Below are positions 16,684 through 27,136 of a DNA stretch of 64,000 nt, piece by piece. The notes beneath the pieces were generated by a model. That model saw nothing but the letters and a program-made list of their open reading frames with translations. It searched no databases and was not told the DNA's origin. The stretch spans positions 62,001 through 126,000 of the forward strand of contig NZ_FRDF01000011.1 in assembly GCF_900143235.1 (NCBI RefSeq). Reading direction: 5' to 3'. Within the stretch, counting starts at the first letter, position 1; each line of letters begins with the position of its first letter. The position numbers and the translations under genes are program-made. Source of the DNA: Erythrobacter sanguineus (GTDB lineage Bacteria > Pseudomonadota > Alphaproteobacteria > Sphingomonadales > Sphingomonadaceae).

Positions 16684-18063
16684 ATGATCATGGCACCACG
16701 GGCAAGGCAGGCGGGACTGAGCATACTGCTGGCGGTTTTCGCCGCATTACCCGTGCCGCTGGCCGCCGCAGACGCGCCGATTGCCATGAGCCAGACCGAG
16801 CAGGCGGCCCCGGCCATGCCGCCGATCCTGTCCCCGCGCGAGCGCGCGGCGGTCGAGAACCGCATACTTGCCGGGCGGCTCGACAGCATCATACCCGCGA
16901 TCATGCGCGAAGAGGGCATCGACCTGTGGCTGCTGGTGGCGCGCGAATATTTCGAGGAGCCGGTGGTCGCCACCATGCTCGATGCCGAAAACATGCACGC
17001 CCGCCGGCGCACGATCCTGATCTTCCACGATCCGGGCGAGGGGCAGCCGGTGGAGCGGCTGACGGTGAGCCGCTATGGTCTCGGCGGCCTGTTCGCGCCG
17101 TCATGGAACCCGGAAGACCAGCCGGACCAGTGGCAGGCCGTGGCCGAAATTATCGCGGCGCGCGATCCGCAAAAAATCGCGATCAATTCCTCGGACCTCT
17201 CCCAATTCGCCGATGGCATGACGCTGAGCCAGCACGACCGCTTCATGTCGGCCCTGCCCTCAGCCCTGCATGAACGCGTGGTCACGGGCGAGGGTCTGGC
17301 GATCCGCTGGCTCGAAACCCGCACGCCTGCCGAGATGGAGCTTTACCCCGCCATCGTGCGCACCGCCCATGCGGTGATCGGCGAGGCGTTTTCGCGTGAC
17401 GTGATCACGCCGGGCGTCACCACAGCGAGCGAGGTGCAGTGGTGGTATCGCGGCCGGCTGATGCAATTGGGTCTCGATCCGTGGTTCCATCCCTCCGTGG
17501 CGATCCAGCGGCAGGGCGCGGACGGCATGCTCGAAGGCGACGCGGTGATCCGGCCCGGCGACCTGTTGTGGACCGATTTCGGCATCACCTACCTCAGGCT
17601 CAACACCGATACACAGCATCTCGCCTATGTGCTCAAGCCCGGCGAGACCGAGGCACCCGCAGGGTTGCGGGCGGGGCTGGAAAACAGCAACCGGGTGCAG
17701 GATTTCCTCACCCGCGCCTTCAAGGTCGGGCGCAGCGGCAATGAAGCCCTCGCCATCGCCCGTGCCGATGCGCTTGCGGCCGGATTGGAACCGTCGATCT
17801 ACACCCACCCGATCGGCCATCACGGCCACGGCGCGGGGCCATCAATCGGGTTCTGGGACAATCAGAACCCCGATCCGCGTGGGGAAGGCCCGATCCGGGC
17901 GAACACGGCATGGTCGATCGAGCTGACATCCTACGCGGCGGTGCCGGAATGGGGCGGGCAGCGCGTCGATTTCCGCACCGAAGAAGACGCCTTCTTCGAT
18001 GGCGGCACTGTGCGCTATATCGACGGACGCCAGACCGAAATCACGCTGATCCCGTCGGACTAA
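16684..18063 (+). CDS. secreted M24-family metallopeptidase (Xaa-Pro aminopeptidase-like)
   Basis: 459 residues. Start ATG 16684 (a second ATG at 16690) follows AGGGGAG and gives a signal peptide (LSILLAVFAALPVPLAAAD). An N-terminal creatinase-like domain is followed by the pita-bread fold. The metal ligands are visible: two Asp in LLWTDFGITYLRLNTDTQ, His in HPIGHHGHGAG, Glu in WSIELTS and Glu in FRTEEDAFF. It probably removes N-terminal residues before proline from peptides in the periplasm. The stop overlaps the stop of the convergent SMP-30 gene by two bases. Confidence 0.88.
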   Translation: MIMAPRARQAGLSILLAVFAALPVPLAAADAPIAMSQTEQAAPAMPPILSPRERAAVENRILAGRLDSIIPAIMREEGIDLWLLVAREYFEEPVVATMLDAENMHARRRTILIFHDPGEGQPVERLTVSRYGLGGLFAPSWNPEDQPDQWQAVAEIIAARDPQKIAINSSDLSQFADGMTLSQHDRFMSALPSALHERVVTGEGLAIRWLETRTPAEMELYPAIVRTAHAVIGEAFSRDVITPGVTTASEVQWWYRGRLMQLGLDPWFHPSVAIQRQGADGMLEGDAVIRPGDLLWTDFGITYLRLNTDTQHLAYVLKPGETEAPAGLRAGLENSNRVQDFLTRAFKVGRSGNEALAIARADALAAGLEPSIYTHPIGHHGHGAGPSIGFWDNQNPDPRGEGPIRANTAWSIELTSYAAVPEWGGQRVDFRTEEDAFFDGGTVRYIDGRQTEITLIPSD

Positions 18064-19019
18064 CGGCGGCTGGATGAGCCGATCCCGCGCGCGCGGGTCT
18101 TGACCCGGTACACGTCGCCAAGCGCGGTGATGTAGAGATCGGACAGGTCCGGCCCGCCCCAGGCGATGTTGGTGGCGCGCTTGGGCGTTTCGAGCCGCGC
18201 CAGCAGCGTGCCGCCGGGCGCAACCGCGCAAACCCCGCCGGGGCAGGTGGTGAACACCCGGCCCGCGCTGTCCACCCGCACCCCGTCGACCGAGCCCTGT
18301 GCGCCCTCGCGCTTGAGATCGGCAAACAGGCGGCGGTTGCTCGCCGAACCATCAGCGGCGATATCATAGGCCCACAGGGTCTGGGTCGCGCTGTCGCCGA
18401 CATAAAGCACGCGCTCGTCAGGCGAGAGGGCAAGGCCGTTGGGCCGTTCCAGCGCATCGTCGATCAGCACCATCTTGCCCGAAGCCTCGTCGAAGGCGAA
18501 GACGCCCGAAAAACCCACCTCGTTGCTGCGCTCGACCCCCTGATAGGCGCTGCGCAGCCCATAGGGCGGATCGGTGAACAGGATCAGCCAATCGCTGCGC
18601 ACGATCACGTCATTGGGGCTGCTGAGATGGCGGCCCTCGAACGCCGCGACCACCACCTGCCGCCCGTCTTCGGGCGTCCAGCGGGTGATCGTCCCGCTGC
18701 CGTGTTCGGCGTTGATCAGGCGGCCTTCACGATCAAACGTATGCCCGTTGGCAAGCGCGGAAGGGGTGTAGAGCACGTCCGGCGCGCCGCCGCCCGGGGT
18801 CAGGACATAAACCGTGTCGCCGGGAATATCGCTGAAGATCAAGCGTTCCCCGTCCCACGCCGGGCCTTCGGTGAAGGTGAAGCCGTCCGCCACCTTCTCA
18901 AGACTGGCAGGGATGAACACATCATCATCGGCCAGCGGCACGGCTTCGGGCACCTGCGCCAGCGCGCCGCCGGCCACCAGCATGGCCAGACCTGCAACAT
19001 ACCCCAATCCTGCGCGCAT
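18060..19019 (-). CDS. secreted SMP-30/gluconolactonase-family beta-propeller
   Basis: 319 residues with a signal peptide (GLAMLVAGGALAQ). The six-bladed propeller motifs of SMP-30/gluconolactonases are present: FTEGPAWDGERLIFSDI supplies the first metal-binding Glu, SSPNDVIV an Asn, and NGLALSPDERVLYVGDS the Asp. It likely hydrolyses a sugar or other lactone in the periplasm. Start ATG 19019 follows GGGAG; the frame remains open far upstream only as an antisense shadow of mmsA. It is convergent with the M24 peptidase and divergent from mmsA (153-base gap). Confidence 0.87.
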   Translation of the reverse strand: MRAGLGYVAGLAMLVAGGALAQVPEAVPLADDDVFIPASLEKVADGFTFTEGPAWDGERLIFSDIPGDTVYVLTPGGGAPDVLYTPSALANGHTFDREGRLINAEHGSGTITRWTPEDGRQVVVAAFEGRHLSSPNDVIVRSDWLILFTDPPYGLRSAYQGVERSNEVGFSGVFAFDEASGKMVLIDDALERPNGLALSPDERVLYVGDSATQTLWAYDIAADGSASNRRLFADLKREGAQGSVDGVRVDSAGRVFTTCPGGVCAVAPGGTLLARLETPKRATNIAWGGPDLSDLYITALGDVYRVKTRARGIGSSSRR

Positions 19020-19172
19020 CTCGCCTACTCCCTGTCCGTGATCTCTGGTCCGTGATTGCTGCAACCTGCCCCGTCCCGCGCGCATAGGCCAGCACTTTTG
19101 GGGAGAGCCGCGCCCTTGCCAGCATCGGCCAGCATCGCCATTGGGAAGACCAGAGACAGGAGACCTTTTCCC

Positions 19173-20666
19173 ATGCGTCAGATCGGCCATTTCATTGTCG
19201 GCGACAGCCCCGCCCCTTCGCGCAAACATCAAATCTGGAACCCCTCGACCGGCGAAGTGCAGGCCGAGGTCGCCTTGGGCGACGCCGCGCTGCTGGCGCA
19301 GGCCGTGGCAACCGCCAAGCGCGTGCAGCCCGCCTGGGCCGCCACCAACCCGCAGCGCCGCGCACGGGTGATGTTCGCCTTCAAGGAACTGGTCGAGGCC
19401 AACATGCAGAGCCTCGCCGAAATGCTCTCGTCCGAGCATGGCAAGACCGTGCCCGATGCGCGCGGCGATGTGCAGCGCGGGCTGGAAGTGATCGAATATG
19501 CCTGCGGGTTGCCGCAGATCATGAAGGGCGAATATACCCACGGCGCAGGACCGGGGATCGATGTCTTTTCGATGCGTCAACCGCTCGGCATCGGGGTGGG
19601 CATCACCCCGTTCAACTTCCCGGCGATGATCCCGATGTGGATGTTCGGCATGGCGTGCGCGGCGGGCAATGCCTTCATCCTCAAGCCGTCCGAACGCGAC
19701 CCCAGCGTGCCGGTGCGGCTGGCCGAACTGTTCCTTGAAGCGGGCGCGCCCGAGGGGCTGTTGCAGGTCGTGCATGGCGACAAGGAAATGGTCGATGCGA
19801 TCCTTGACCACCCCGATATCGCCGCGATCAGCTTTGTCGGTTCCTCCGACATCGCGCAGTATATCTATGCGCGCGGCACGGCGAACAACAAGCGGGTGCA
19901 GGCCTTCGGCGGAGCCAAGAACCACGGCATCGTGATGCCCGATGCCGATCTCGATCAGGTGGTCAACGACCTGGCGGGCGCGGCCTTTGGTTCGGCGGGC
20001 GAACGTTGCATGGCGTTGCCGGTGGTGGTGCCGGTGGGTGAGGACACCGCCAACCGGTTGCGCGAAAAGCTCATCCCCGCAATCCATGCCCTGCGCATCG
20101 GCGTGGCCAATGATCCCGATGCGGATTACGGCCCGGTCGTCACGCCCGAACACAAGGCCCGGATCGAACAGTGGATCACCGTGGCCGAGGAAGAAGGCGG
20201 CGAAATCGTGATCGACGGGCGCGGGTTCACGCTTCAGGGCCATGAAAAAGGCTTCTTCGTCGGCCCGACCCTGATCGACCACGTGACCCCGCAGATGACA
20301 TCCTATCAGGAAGAAATCTTCGGCCCCGTGCTCCAGATCGTGCGCGCCAAGGATTTCGAGGAAGCCGTGCGCCTGCCGTCGGAACATCAATATGGCAATG
20401 GCGTCGCGATCTTCACCCGCAACGGCCACGCCGCGCGCGAATTTGCCGCGCGGGTCAATGTCGGCATGGTCGGCATCAACGTGCCGATCCCGGTGCCGGT
20501 CGCCTACCATTCCTTCGGCGGGTGGAAGCGTTCGGGCTTTGGCGACATTGACCAGTACGGCACCGAGGGCCTGAGGTTCTGGACCAAGAACAAGAAGGTT
20601 ACCCAGCGCTGGCCCGATGGTTCGCAGGATGACTCCAACGCCTTTGTTATCCCGACCATGGGGTAA
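19173..20666 (+). CDS. mmsA: CoA-acylating methylmalonate-semialdehyde dehydrogenase
   Basis: 497 residues, the usual length. It converts methylmalonate semialdehyde or malonate semialdehyde to propionyl-CoA or acetyl-CoA in valine and inositol breakdown. Typical features are GITPFNFPAMIPMWM, the LKPSERDPSVP NAD-binding region, FVGSSDIAQYIY, FGGAKNHGIVMPDADLD and the catalytic Cys in GERCMALPVVV. Start ATG 19173 follows CAGGAGA. It stands alone, without other valine genes beside it, so it may serve several pathways. A 92-base gap separates it from the nucleotidyltransferase gene. Confidence 0.93.
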   Translation: MRQIGHFIVGDSPAPSRKHQIWNPSTGEVQAEVALGDAALLAQAVATAKRVQPAWAATNPQRRARVMFAFKELVEANMQSLAEMLSSEHGKTVPDARGDVQRGLEVIEYACGLPQIMKGEYTHGAGPGIDVFSMRQPLGIGVGITPFNFPAMIPMWMFGMACAAGNAFILKPSERDPSVPVRLAELFLEAGAPEGLLQVVHGDKEMVDAILDHPDIAAISFVGSSDIAQYIYARGTANNKRVQAFGGAKNHGIVMPDADLDQVVNDLAGAAFGSAGERCMALPVVVPVGEDTANRLREKLIPAIHALRIGVANDPDADYGPVVTPEHKARIEQWITVAEEEGGEIVIDGRGFTLQGHEKGFFVGPTLIDHVTPQMTSYQEEIFGPVLQIVRAKDFEEAVRLPSEHQYGNGVAIFTRNGHAAREFAARVNVGMVGINVPIPVPVAYHSFGGWKRSGFGDIDQYGTEGLRFWTKNKKVTQRWPDGSQDDSNAFVIPTMG

Positions 20667-20758
20667 GACGCCTGGGGCCTGCGCTGCCCCGGCCTGAAAC
20701 CCGGCACATCCCTTCGCGCTTGGCTTTTGCTGCCCATTGCGGCTAAAGGCCGCGCGTT

Positions 20759-21601
20759 ATGGGGAACGACATCAAGGTGACCGCGCTGGTAATGGCGGGC
20801 AAGCGTTCGGGCGTGCTCGATCCACTCGCCGAACGTGCCGGCGTCTCGCAGAAGGCGGTGGTGCCGGTCAATGGCACCCCGATGATCGAGCGTGTGGTGG
20901 CGCAGGTTGCCGCGTGCCCTGCCGTGGGCGCGATCCGCGTGGTCGCGCATGACGAGGGCGAAATCGCCCGCCTGCCGACCATCGCCGCGCTTATCGCAGA
21001 AGGCCGCCTTTCTATGGTAGAGGGCCGCTTCAACATCGTCGACAGCGTGTTTGCCGGGGCGCAAGGCGCGGATTTCCCGCTGCTGATCACCACCGCAGAC
21101 AACTGCCTTGTCACCCCGGAGGGATACGCCGAATTCATCGCCAAATGCCTTGAAGCGGGCGCGGGCGGCGCGGCGGCACTGGCGCGGCGCGAGGATGTGC
21201 AGGCTGCCGATCCGATCGGCCAGAAACGCTTCTACGAATTCCGCGACGGGGCCTATTCCAACTGCAACACCTATTGGCTCGGCAGTGCGCAGGCGCTCTC
21301 CGCCGCCGAGATCATGCGCGACGGCGGGCAGTTCATCAAATATCCGCGCCGGATCATCAAGGCCTTCGGGCTGGTCAACCTGATCCGTTTCCGCATGGGC
21401 TGGGGTTCCAAGGAAAAGCTGTTCGCGCAGATCTCGCGCCGCTTCGGCTTCAAGCTGGTGCCGGTGGTGCTGGCAGACGGGCATTACGCCATCGACGTCG
21501 ATAATCAGCGCACGCTGGATGTGACCGAGAAGATCCTGAGGCGCCGCGAGGGTGATCGCAGCGGCGGTGCAGCCGCACCGAACCCGGCGGCCTCTGGCTG
21601 A
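20759..21601 (+). CDS. MobA-like/sugar-phosphate NTP transferase domain protein
   Basis: 280 residues with a GT-A-type nucleotidyltransferase fold: TALVMAGKRSG at the nucleotide loop, the conserved Lys in QKAVVPVNGTPMIERVV, and the metal Asp in LLITTADNCLV. It transfers a nucleotide to an acceptor, by family a sugar phosphate, molybdopterin or a phospho-alcohol. It is followed 24 bases later by a flippase gene, so the pair may make and export a glycan or lipid head group. The strongly positive C-terminal part (RRIIKAFGLVNLIRFRM) could lie at the membrane. The exact substrate is not readable. Confidence 0.75.
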   Translation: MGNDIKVTALVMAGKRSGVLDPLAERAGVSQKAVVPVNGTPMIERVVAQVAACPAVGAIRVVAHDEGEIARLPTIAALIAEGRLSMVEGRFNIVDSVFAGAQGADFPLLITTADNCLVTPEGYAEFIAKCLEAGAGGAAALARREDVQAADPIGQKRFYEFRDGAYSNCNTYWLGSAQALSAAEIMRDGGQFIKYPRRIIKAFGLVNLIRFRMGWGSKEKLFAQISRRFGFKLVPVVLADGHYAIDVDNQRTLDVTEKILRRREGDRSGGAAAPNPAASG

Positions 21602-21625
21602 TCTGGCCAGAGCCCACGAACACGC

Positions 21626-22957
21626 ATGAAACGGCTGTTTTCCAACATGGGCTGGCTGCTGGGCGGGCGCGGCTTCAACGCTGTGCTGAGCCTTGCCTAC
21701 CTTGCGCTTGCGACGCGGGCGCTGGGCACGATCGGGTTCGGCCATTTCGCGCTGATCGTGGCGCTCGGGCAGACGATAACGGGCATCGCCAATTTCCAGA
21801 CCTGGCAGTTTATCGTGCGCTGGGGTGCCAATGGTGCCGCTGGCGCAGACGCAGGCGGCAGCATTGATCCGGCCAGCGCGGCTGAGGCCACTGGCTTTGC
21901 GATCGCGCTCGATCTGGTTTCGGTGGTGCTCGGCGTCGCGCTTGCAAGCGTGGTGGTGGCAAGCGCGCCTTACTGGCTTGAGGTGCCGCCTGACCTGTTA
22001 TGGCTGGCCTTCGGCTATTGCGTGATCTCGCTCGCCGCGATCCGCACCACGCCGACCGGGATCCTGCGGCTCCATTTCCGCTATGCCAGCGCGACCGCGG
22101 CCGAGGCGGTGCAGCCGGTGATCCGCGCGCTGGGCGCTGGCCTCGCCTTCGTCCTGATGCCGACCGTCACGGGCTTCATCATCGCCTATGCCGTGGCCGA
22201 GGTTGCGGTAACCATCGCGCTGTGGCTGGTCGCCGCGCGCGTCCAGCCGATGAGCCTGCGTGCCGTGAGCCTGAAGGCCATCCCCGCACGCCACAAGGAC
22301 GCATGGCGCTTCGTCGTCTCGACCAATCTTTCGGGCAGCCTTTCGATCGCGGGCAAGCAGGTGATGATCCTGCTGGTCGGCACTTTCGGCGGCGCCGCAC
22401 TGGCAGGCGGTTTCCGGGTCGCGAGCCAGCTCGGTCAGGCACTCGTGTCGCTGGCGCAAACCGTGTCCAAGGCGATCCTGCCCGAGCTTGTCCACGCGCG
22501 CGAAAACGCGTTGGAGATCGCGCGGCGCATGGCCAATATCGCGGCGGTCGGCGGGGTGATCGCAGTGGTCACCGCACTGGTGTTCGGGCGCATGGGGCTG
22601 GAACTGATCGCGGGCGAGGAATTCGGCCTGTTCTACTGGGCGATGGTGATCCTTGCCATTGCCGGTGCGGTCGAACTGGTCGGCGCAAGCCTTGAATCGC
22701 TGCTGGTCTCGGCCGGAAAGGCGCACATCGCCTTCATCGTGCGTGCCGTGCCGACGGTGCTGGCATTGGTGCTGCTCGATGCGGCGATCGACTGGAACGG
22801 CGCCAAGGGCGCGGCCTTCGCGATGCTGGGATCCAGCAGCCTTGCGGTGATCGGCTTCTATGTCGCGATCCTCAACCTCAGCCAGATCCGGCTGGTGGTC
22901 GAACCGGAAGAAGAGAGCGGGACGGACACAAAGCCCGTCCCGCCTGCAAACCTCTAG
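21626..22957 (+). CDS. MOP-superfamily polysaccharide/lipid flippase (Wzx-like)
   Basis: 443 residues with about 12 membrane helices. The start resembles O-antigen/teichoic acid flippases (GRGFNAVLSLAYLALATRA, GFGHFALIVALGQTITG), with FRVASQLGQALVSLAQ in the second half. It would move a lipid-linked glycan across the inner membrane. It lies directly after the nucleotidyltransferase gene and is probably in the same operon. Its last four bases overlap the end of the convergent gcvPB. Confidence 0.85.
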   Translation: MKRLFSNMGWLLGGRGFNAVLSLAYLALATRALGTIGFGHFALIVALGQTITGIANFQTWQFIVRWGANGAAGADAGGSIDPASAAEATGFAIALDLVSVVLGVALASVVVASAPYWLEVPPDLLWLAFGYCVISLAAIRTTPTGILRLHFRYASATAAEAVQPVIRALGAGLAFVLMPTVTGFIIAYAVAEVAVTIALWLVAARVQPMSLRAVSLKAIPARHKDAWRFVVSTNLSGSLSIAGKQVMILLVGTFGGAALAGGFRVASQLGQALVSLAQTVSKAILPELVHARENALEIARRMANIAAVGGVIAVVTALVFGRMGLELIAGEEFGLFYWAMVILAIAGAVELVGASLESLLVSAGKAHIAFIVRAVPTVLALVLLDAAIDWNGAKGAAFAMLGSSSLAVIGFYVAILNLSQIRLVVEPEEESGTDTKPVPPANL

Positions 22958-24510
22958 CCTTCGAACGCCAGCTTGGGCTTCCGCGCCGCCGCCGTTTCAT
23001 CCAGCCGCCGCCGGGGCGCATAGTAGGGTGCTTGCTTCAACCCTTCGTCCCCTGCCAGCGCGCGTTCCACCACAGCGCGGAAGGCGGTGATGAACTGGTC
23101 GATCGCCGCCTTGCTTTCGGTCTCGGTCGGTTCGACCAGCATCGCGCCGTGGACCACCAGCGGGAAATAGACCGTCATCGGGTGATAGCCTTCATCGATC
23201 AGGCCCTTGGCCACATCGAGCGTTGAAAGCCCGCCGGTGAAGTCCTTGTCGCCAAACAGCGCCTCGTGCATGCACGGGCCCGAGCCTGCAAAGGGCGCGT
23301 GGAGGATGTCTTCCATCGAACGCAGGATGTAATTGGCGTTGAGCACCGCGTCCTCTGCCACCTGCTTCAAACCATCGGCCCCATGGCTGAGCATGTAGGT
23401 CAGCGCGCGGGTGAACATGCCCATCTGGCCGTGGAAGGCTGTCATCCGGCCAAACGACGGCCCGCGCTCCTCGCGGTTTTCTTCCTCGACGAGGTAGAAC
23501 GTCCCCGCATCGTCCTTGCGCACGAAGGGCAGCGGGGCGAAGGGCGCGAGCGCTTCGGACAAGACCACCGGCCCCGACCCCGGCCCGCCGCCGCCATGCG
23601 GGGTGGAAAAGGTCTTGTGCAGGTTGATGTGCATCGCATCCACGCCAAGGTCGCCGGGGCGCACCTTGCCGACGATGGCGTTGAAGTTGGCACCATCGCA
23701 ATAGACATATCCGCCCGCTTCGTGGACAGCATCGGCGATTTCGCGGAAGTCCTTTTCGAACAGGCCGCAGGTGTTGGGATTGGTAATCATCACCGCCGCC
23801 ACGTCCGGCCCGAGCCGCGCCTTCAAGGCCTCGACATCGACCCGGCCTTCGGGCGTCGCGGGAATATCCTCGACCCGGTAATTGGCGAAGGCGGCGGTAG
23901 CCGGGTTGGTGCCGTGGGCGCTTTCGGGCACCAGCACCACTTCGCGCGCATCGCCGCGCGCTTCGTGTGCGGCGCGGATGGCGAGGATGCCGCACAGCTC
24001 GCCGTGGGCACCGGCCTTGGGGCTCATCGCAACAGCGGGCATGCCCGTTAGCGTGCACAGCCAGCCGCCCAATTCGCTGATGACTTCCAGCGCGCCCTGC
24101 ACCGCATTCTGCGGGCTGAGCGGGTGGACATCGGCAAAGCCCGGCAGCCGCGCGATCTTCTCGTTGAGGCGGGGGTTGTGCTTCATGGTGCACGAACCGA
24201 GCGGGAAGAACCCGAGATCGATCCCGTAGTTCTGGCGGCTGAGGCGCGTGTAATGACGCACTGTCTCCGGCTCGGTCAGCCCGACAAGGCCGAGGGGCTC
24301 GCTGCGTGCAAGACCGGCAAGACGGGTCGGCGCATTCACATCAACCGGCGGCAGATCAACCCCGGTCACCTCCGCGCGGCCAATCTCGAACAGGAGCGGT
24401 TCTTCGAGCATCAGCGCACGGTTGCCGGTGGTGGTTTGCGGGCCACTGTGCATCCCGTCTTCGGAAACGATCATCGCAGGCTTCCAGCCGGATTGGTTGG
24501 GAGCGTTCAT
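22954..24510 (-). CDS. gcvPB: glycine dehydrogenase (decarboxylating) subunit 2
   Basis: 518 residues, the C-terminal half of glycine cleavage P-protein in its two-subunit form. The PLP lysine is in [16 protein letters not shown]. Other P-protein signatures are [33 protein letters not shown] [16 protein letters not shown] and [15 protein letters not shown]. With subunit 1 it decarboxylates glycine and passes the aminomethyl group to the lipoyl arm of GcvH. The start overlaps the gcvPA stop as ATGA, so the two halves are translationally coupled at 1:1. It is the last gene of the operon, ending against the flippase gene. Confidence 0.96.
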   Translation of the reverse strand: MNAPNQSGWKPAMIVSEDGMHSGPQTTTGNRALMLEEPLLFEIGRAEVTGVDLPPVDVNAPTRLAGLARSEPLGLVGLTEPETVRHYTRLSRQNYGIDLGFFPLGSCTMKHNPRLNEKIARLPGFADVHPLSPQNAVQGALEVISELGGWLCTLTGMPAVAMSPKAGAHGELCGILAIRAAHEARGDAREVVLVPESAHGTNPATAAFANYRVEDIPATPEGRVDVEALKARLGPDVAAVMITNPNTCGLFEKDFREIADAVHEAGGYVYCDGANFNAIVGKVRPGDLGVDAMHINLHKTFSTPHGGGGPGSGPVVLSEALAPFAPLPFVRKDDAGTFYLVEEENREERGPSFGRMTAFHGQMGMFTRALTYMLSHGADGLKQVAEDAVLNANYILRSMEDILHAPFAGSGPCMHEALFGDKDFTGGLSTLDVAKGLIDEGYHPMTVYFPLVVHGAMLVEPTETESKAAIDQFITAFRAVVERALAGDEGLKQAPYYAPRRRLDETAAARKPKLAFEG

Positions 24511-25883
24511 TGCGCAGACTCCTTGATGCTGGCTTCAAGCTCGCGGGCGAGCACCTCGATATCGTCTTCCGTGGTGGTCTCGGTCACGGCGACAAGCAGC
24601 GCGTGCTCCAGCGCCGCCACACCGGGATAGAGCCGCCCGAGCGACACCCCGCCGAGCACACCGCGGTCCGCCATATCGCGGATGATCTCGCGCGCGGGCT
24701 TGCCCCCCAGCATCAGTGTGAATTCGTTGAAGAAGGCGGTGTTGAGCACTTCCACACCGGGCACCTTGGCCAGCCGGTCGGCAGCGAGGCAGGCGAGGCG
24801 GTGGTTTTCCGCCGCCAGTTCGCGCAGGCCGCGCTCGCCCAGCAGGGTCATGTGGACGGTGAAGGCGAGCGCGCAGAGGCCCGAATTGGTGCAGATGTTG
24901 CTGGTCGCCTTCTCACGGCGAATATGCTGTTCGCGGGTGGAGAGGGTGAGCACGAAGCCGCGCTTGCCCTCGGCATCGGTGGTTTCGCCGCACAGCCGGC
25001 CCGGCATCTGGCGCACATGCTTGGGATCGCGCACCGCGAACAGGCCGAGGTAAGGCCCGCCGAATTGCAGGCCGACACCCAGAGACTGGCCCTCGCCCAC
25101 CACGATATCCGCGCCCATTTCACCCGGTGACTTGATCGACCCCAGCGCGACGGGTTCGGTGTTGACCACTACCAGCAGCGCGCCCTTGGCATGGGCGGCT
25201 TCGGCCACCGGAGTAAGGTCGCTGATCCGGCCGAGAATATCGGGGTATTGCACCACCACGCAGGCGGTGTCCTCGTCGATCCGCGCCATCAGGCCATCCA
25301 GATCGGGTTCGGCGGTGATCGCGGGTTGCGCATCGGCGATTTCGTCGCCGGTGAACTTGGCCATCGTCTTGACCACCTCGGCATAATGCGGGTGGAGCGC
25401 GCCCGACAGCACCGCACGCTTGCGGCGGGTCACGCGGGTCGCCATTGCCACCGCTTCCCAGCACGCGGTCGAGCCATCATAGAGCGAGGCATTGGCCACC
25501 GCGCAGCCATAGAGCCGCGCAACCTGCGTCTGGAATTCGAACAGCATCTGCAAGGTGCCTTGCGCGATTTCCGGCTGGTACGGGGTATAGGCGGTCAGAA
25601 ACTCGCCGCGCTGGATGATCGTATCGACGCTGGCGGGAACATGGTGCCGGTATGCGCCCGCGCCGAGGAAGAACGGCACTTCGCCTGCCACCAGATTCTT
25701 CGCCGCCAGTTTCTTCATGTGGCGTTCGACCGCCATCTCGCTCGCATGCATCGGCAAATCGCGGATCGGGCCGTCAAGACGGGCGATTTCGGGCACGTCG
25801 ACGAACAGATCATCGACTGTCGCAGCACCGATCTTTGCCAGCATCGCTGTCCGGTCGGTATCGGTCAGGGGAAGGTAGCGCAT
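24507..25883 (-). CDS. gcvPA: glycine dehydrogenase (decarboxylating) subunit 1
   Basis: 458 residues, the N-terminal half of the P-protein. Typical parts are [52 protein letters not shown] and [20 protein letters not shown]. Start ATG 25883 ([14 protein letters not shown]) matches the family; the frame is open upstream but reads Pro-rich junk. I see no good Shine-Dalgarno sequence before it (CACCTCCCCC just before ATG), so initiation may be weak or aided by upstream translation. A 53-base gap separates it from the glycosyltransferase-like gene. Confidence 0.95.
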   Translation of the reverse strand: MRYLPLTDTDRTAMLAKIGAATVDDLFVDVPEIARLDGPIRDLPMHASEMAVERHMKKLAAKNLVAGEVPFFLGAGAYRHHVPASVDTIIQRGEFLTAYTPYQPEIAQGTLQMLFEFQTQVARLYGCAVANASLYDGSTACWEAVAMATRVTRRKRAVLSGALHPHYAEVVKTMAKFTGDEIADAQPAITAEPDLDGLMARIDEDTACVVVQYPDILGRISDLTPVAEAAHAKGALLVVVNTEPVALGSIKSPGEMGADIVVGEGQSLGVGLQFGGPYLGLFAVRDPKHVRQMPGRLCGETTDAEGKRGFVLTLSTREQHIRREKATSNICTNSGLCALAFTVHMTLLGERGLRELAAENHRLACLAADRLAKVPGVEVLNTAFFNEFTLMLGGKPAREIIRDMADRGVLGGVSLGRLYPGVAALEHALLVAVTETTTEDDIEVLARELEASIKESAQ

Positions 25884-25936
25884 GGGGGAGGTGTCCGTGG
25901 CTGGTGTGGGTTTGGGGGGCGGAGGGGTTGAAAAGG

Positions 25937-26764
25937 TCAGGCGGAAGAAGGGGAAGAACCGGCAGCGCTCAGCTGGACCAGATCCGCAAGCGCGCCGGCA
26001 AAGCGCGCCGGGCCGGTGTGCGAAGTCCGCATCCATGGCGCGGCCCAGATGCGATATCCGGCATCACGGGCGCGATGGCAGAAGGCGTAATCATCGGACA
26101 TCAGATGCCCGGTTTCTGGGTGAATGAGTGGCTGGAACAACGCGAAGAGATCGCCCTCGATCTGCCCGTCCATCATGTCCTGCGGATCGGGCCGAAAGCG
26201 CAGTTCGGGGTAACGCTGGCACAGGTCGGTGATCACGTTGCGCCGGATCATCATCAGGCCGGTGCCGATCCGCGCCACTTCAAGCGGCTGGTCAACACGC
26301 ACGCCAGCAGCCGGATCGAGCGGTTCGAGCGCGAACACCCCCGAAAACCGTTCAAGCTCGGCAGGATTGGCCTTGCCCAGCCCTTTTTCGCAGGCTGAGG
26401 CCACCAGCTTCCAGTTCACCCGCCGCTTGGGACAGGGCGCGCCGACCACCGCCAGCCGGTCGTCCGCCTGCATCTGATCGATCAGTGTCAGCACCTGTTC
26501 GGGCACAAAGCCGATATCGTCGTCGACGAACAGCAGATGGGTTGCCGAAGAACGCAGGAATGTGCCCAGCAGGATGTTGCGCACCCGCGTGATCGAGGCA
26601 TTATTGCTGAGATAGGCGAAGGAGCAATCGATCCCGCGCTGCTGCGCCGCGCCGATCAGGCCGATGATCGAACGCAGGTAATCGGCCTGCGCCCCGTCAT
26701 AAAGCGGGGTCGCAACCATCAGGCTGCGCACCTTGGTGATCGTGACGGGCGGCTCACCGGTCAT
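25937..26764 (-). CDS. GT-A-type glycosyltransferase-like protein inside the gcv operon
   Basis: 275 residues. The N-terminal part looks like a GT-A nucleotide-sugar fold: [36 protein letters not shown] and the DXD-like [16 protein letters not shown]. Later [19 protein letters not shown] resembles the conserved acceptor-side segment of such proteins. The start ATG overlaps the gcvH stop as ATGA, so it is translated with gcvH. A glycosyltransferase has no known role in glycine cleavage; it may be a passenger gene or modify something else. The substrate is unknown. Confidence 0.7.
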   Translation of the reverse strand: MTGEPPVTITKVRSLMVATPLYDGAQADYLRSIIGLIGAAQQRGIDCSFAYLSNNASITRVRNILLGTFLRSSATHLLFVDDDIGFVPEQVLTLIDQMQADDRLAVVGAPCPKRRVNWKLVASACEKGLGKANPAELERFSGVFALEPLDPAAGVRVDQPLEVARIGTGLMMIRRNVITDLCQRYPELRFRPDPQDMMDGQIEGDLFALFQPLIHPETGHLMSDDYAFCHRARDAGYRIWAAPWMRTSHTGPARFAGALADLVQLSAAGSSPSSA

Positions 26765-27132
26765 AGCGAGGCGACGAAGTCCTTGTAGGCGGCGTCGTCC
26801 ATCAGCCCTTCAAGCTGGCTGCTATCCGCCATAGTCATGCGGAAGAACCAGCCGTCGCTTTCGGGCGCGGAATTGACCAGCGCCGGGTCTTCCTCAAGCG
26901 CGGGGTTCACCTCGGTCACTTCACCGGTGATCGGCGCATAGACATCGGATGCGGCCTTGACGCTTTCGACCACGGCGGCATCCTTGCCCGCTTCGATTGC
27001 GGTGCCGACGGCGGGCAGTTCGACAAAGACGATGTCGCCCAACTGCCCCTGCGCATAGTCGGTGATGCCGACCGTCGCGACATCGCCGTCGACGTCGATC
27101 CATTCATGTTCATCGGTAAAATAACGCGGCAT
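26761..27132 (-). CDS. gcvH: glycine cleavage system H protein
   Basis: 123 residues. This lipoyl carrier shuttles the aminomethyl group between P and T proteins. The lipoylated Lys is in [14 protein letters not shown], and the ends match ([28 protein letters not shown]). Start ATG 27132 follows GAGGGAG ten bases upstream; the longer frame overlaps gcvT and is not used. It lies four bases after the gcvT stop (27137) and is coupled by ATGA to the glycosyltransferase-like gene. Confidence 0.97.
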   Translation of the reverse strand: MPRYFTDEHEWIDVDGDVATVGITDYAQGQLGDIVFVELPAVGTAIEAGKDAAVVESVKAASDVYAPITGEVTEVNPALEEDPALVNSAPESDGWFFRMTMADSSQLEGLMDDAAYKDFVASL

Positions 27133-27136
27133 CGGA

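Noticed and set aside
18060..20510. Long minus-strand frame spanning the SMP-30 gene and mmsA
   Set aside because: Only the part to 19019 has signal peptide and propeller motifs; the rest is antisense to mmsA.
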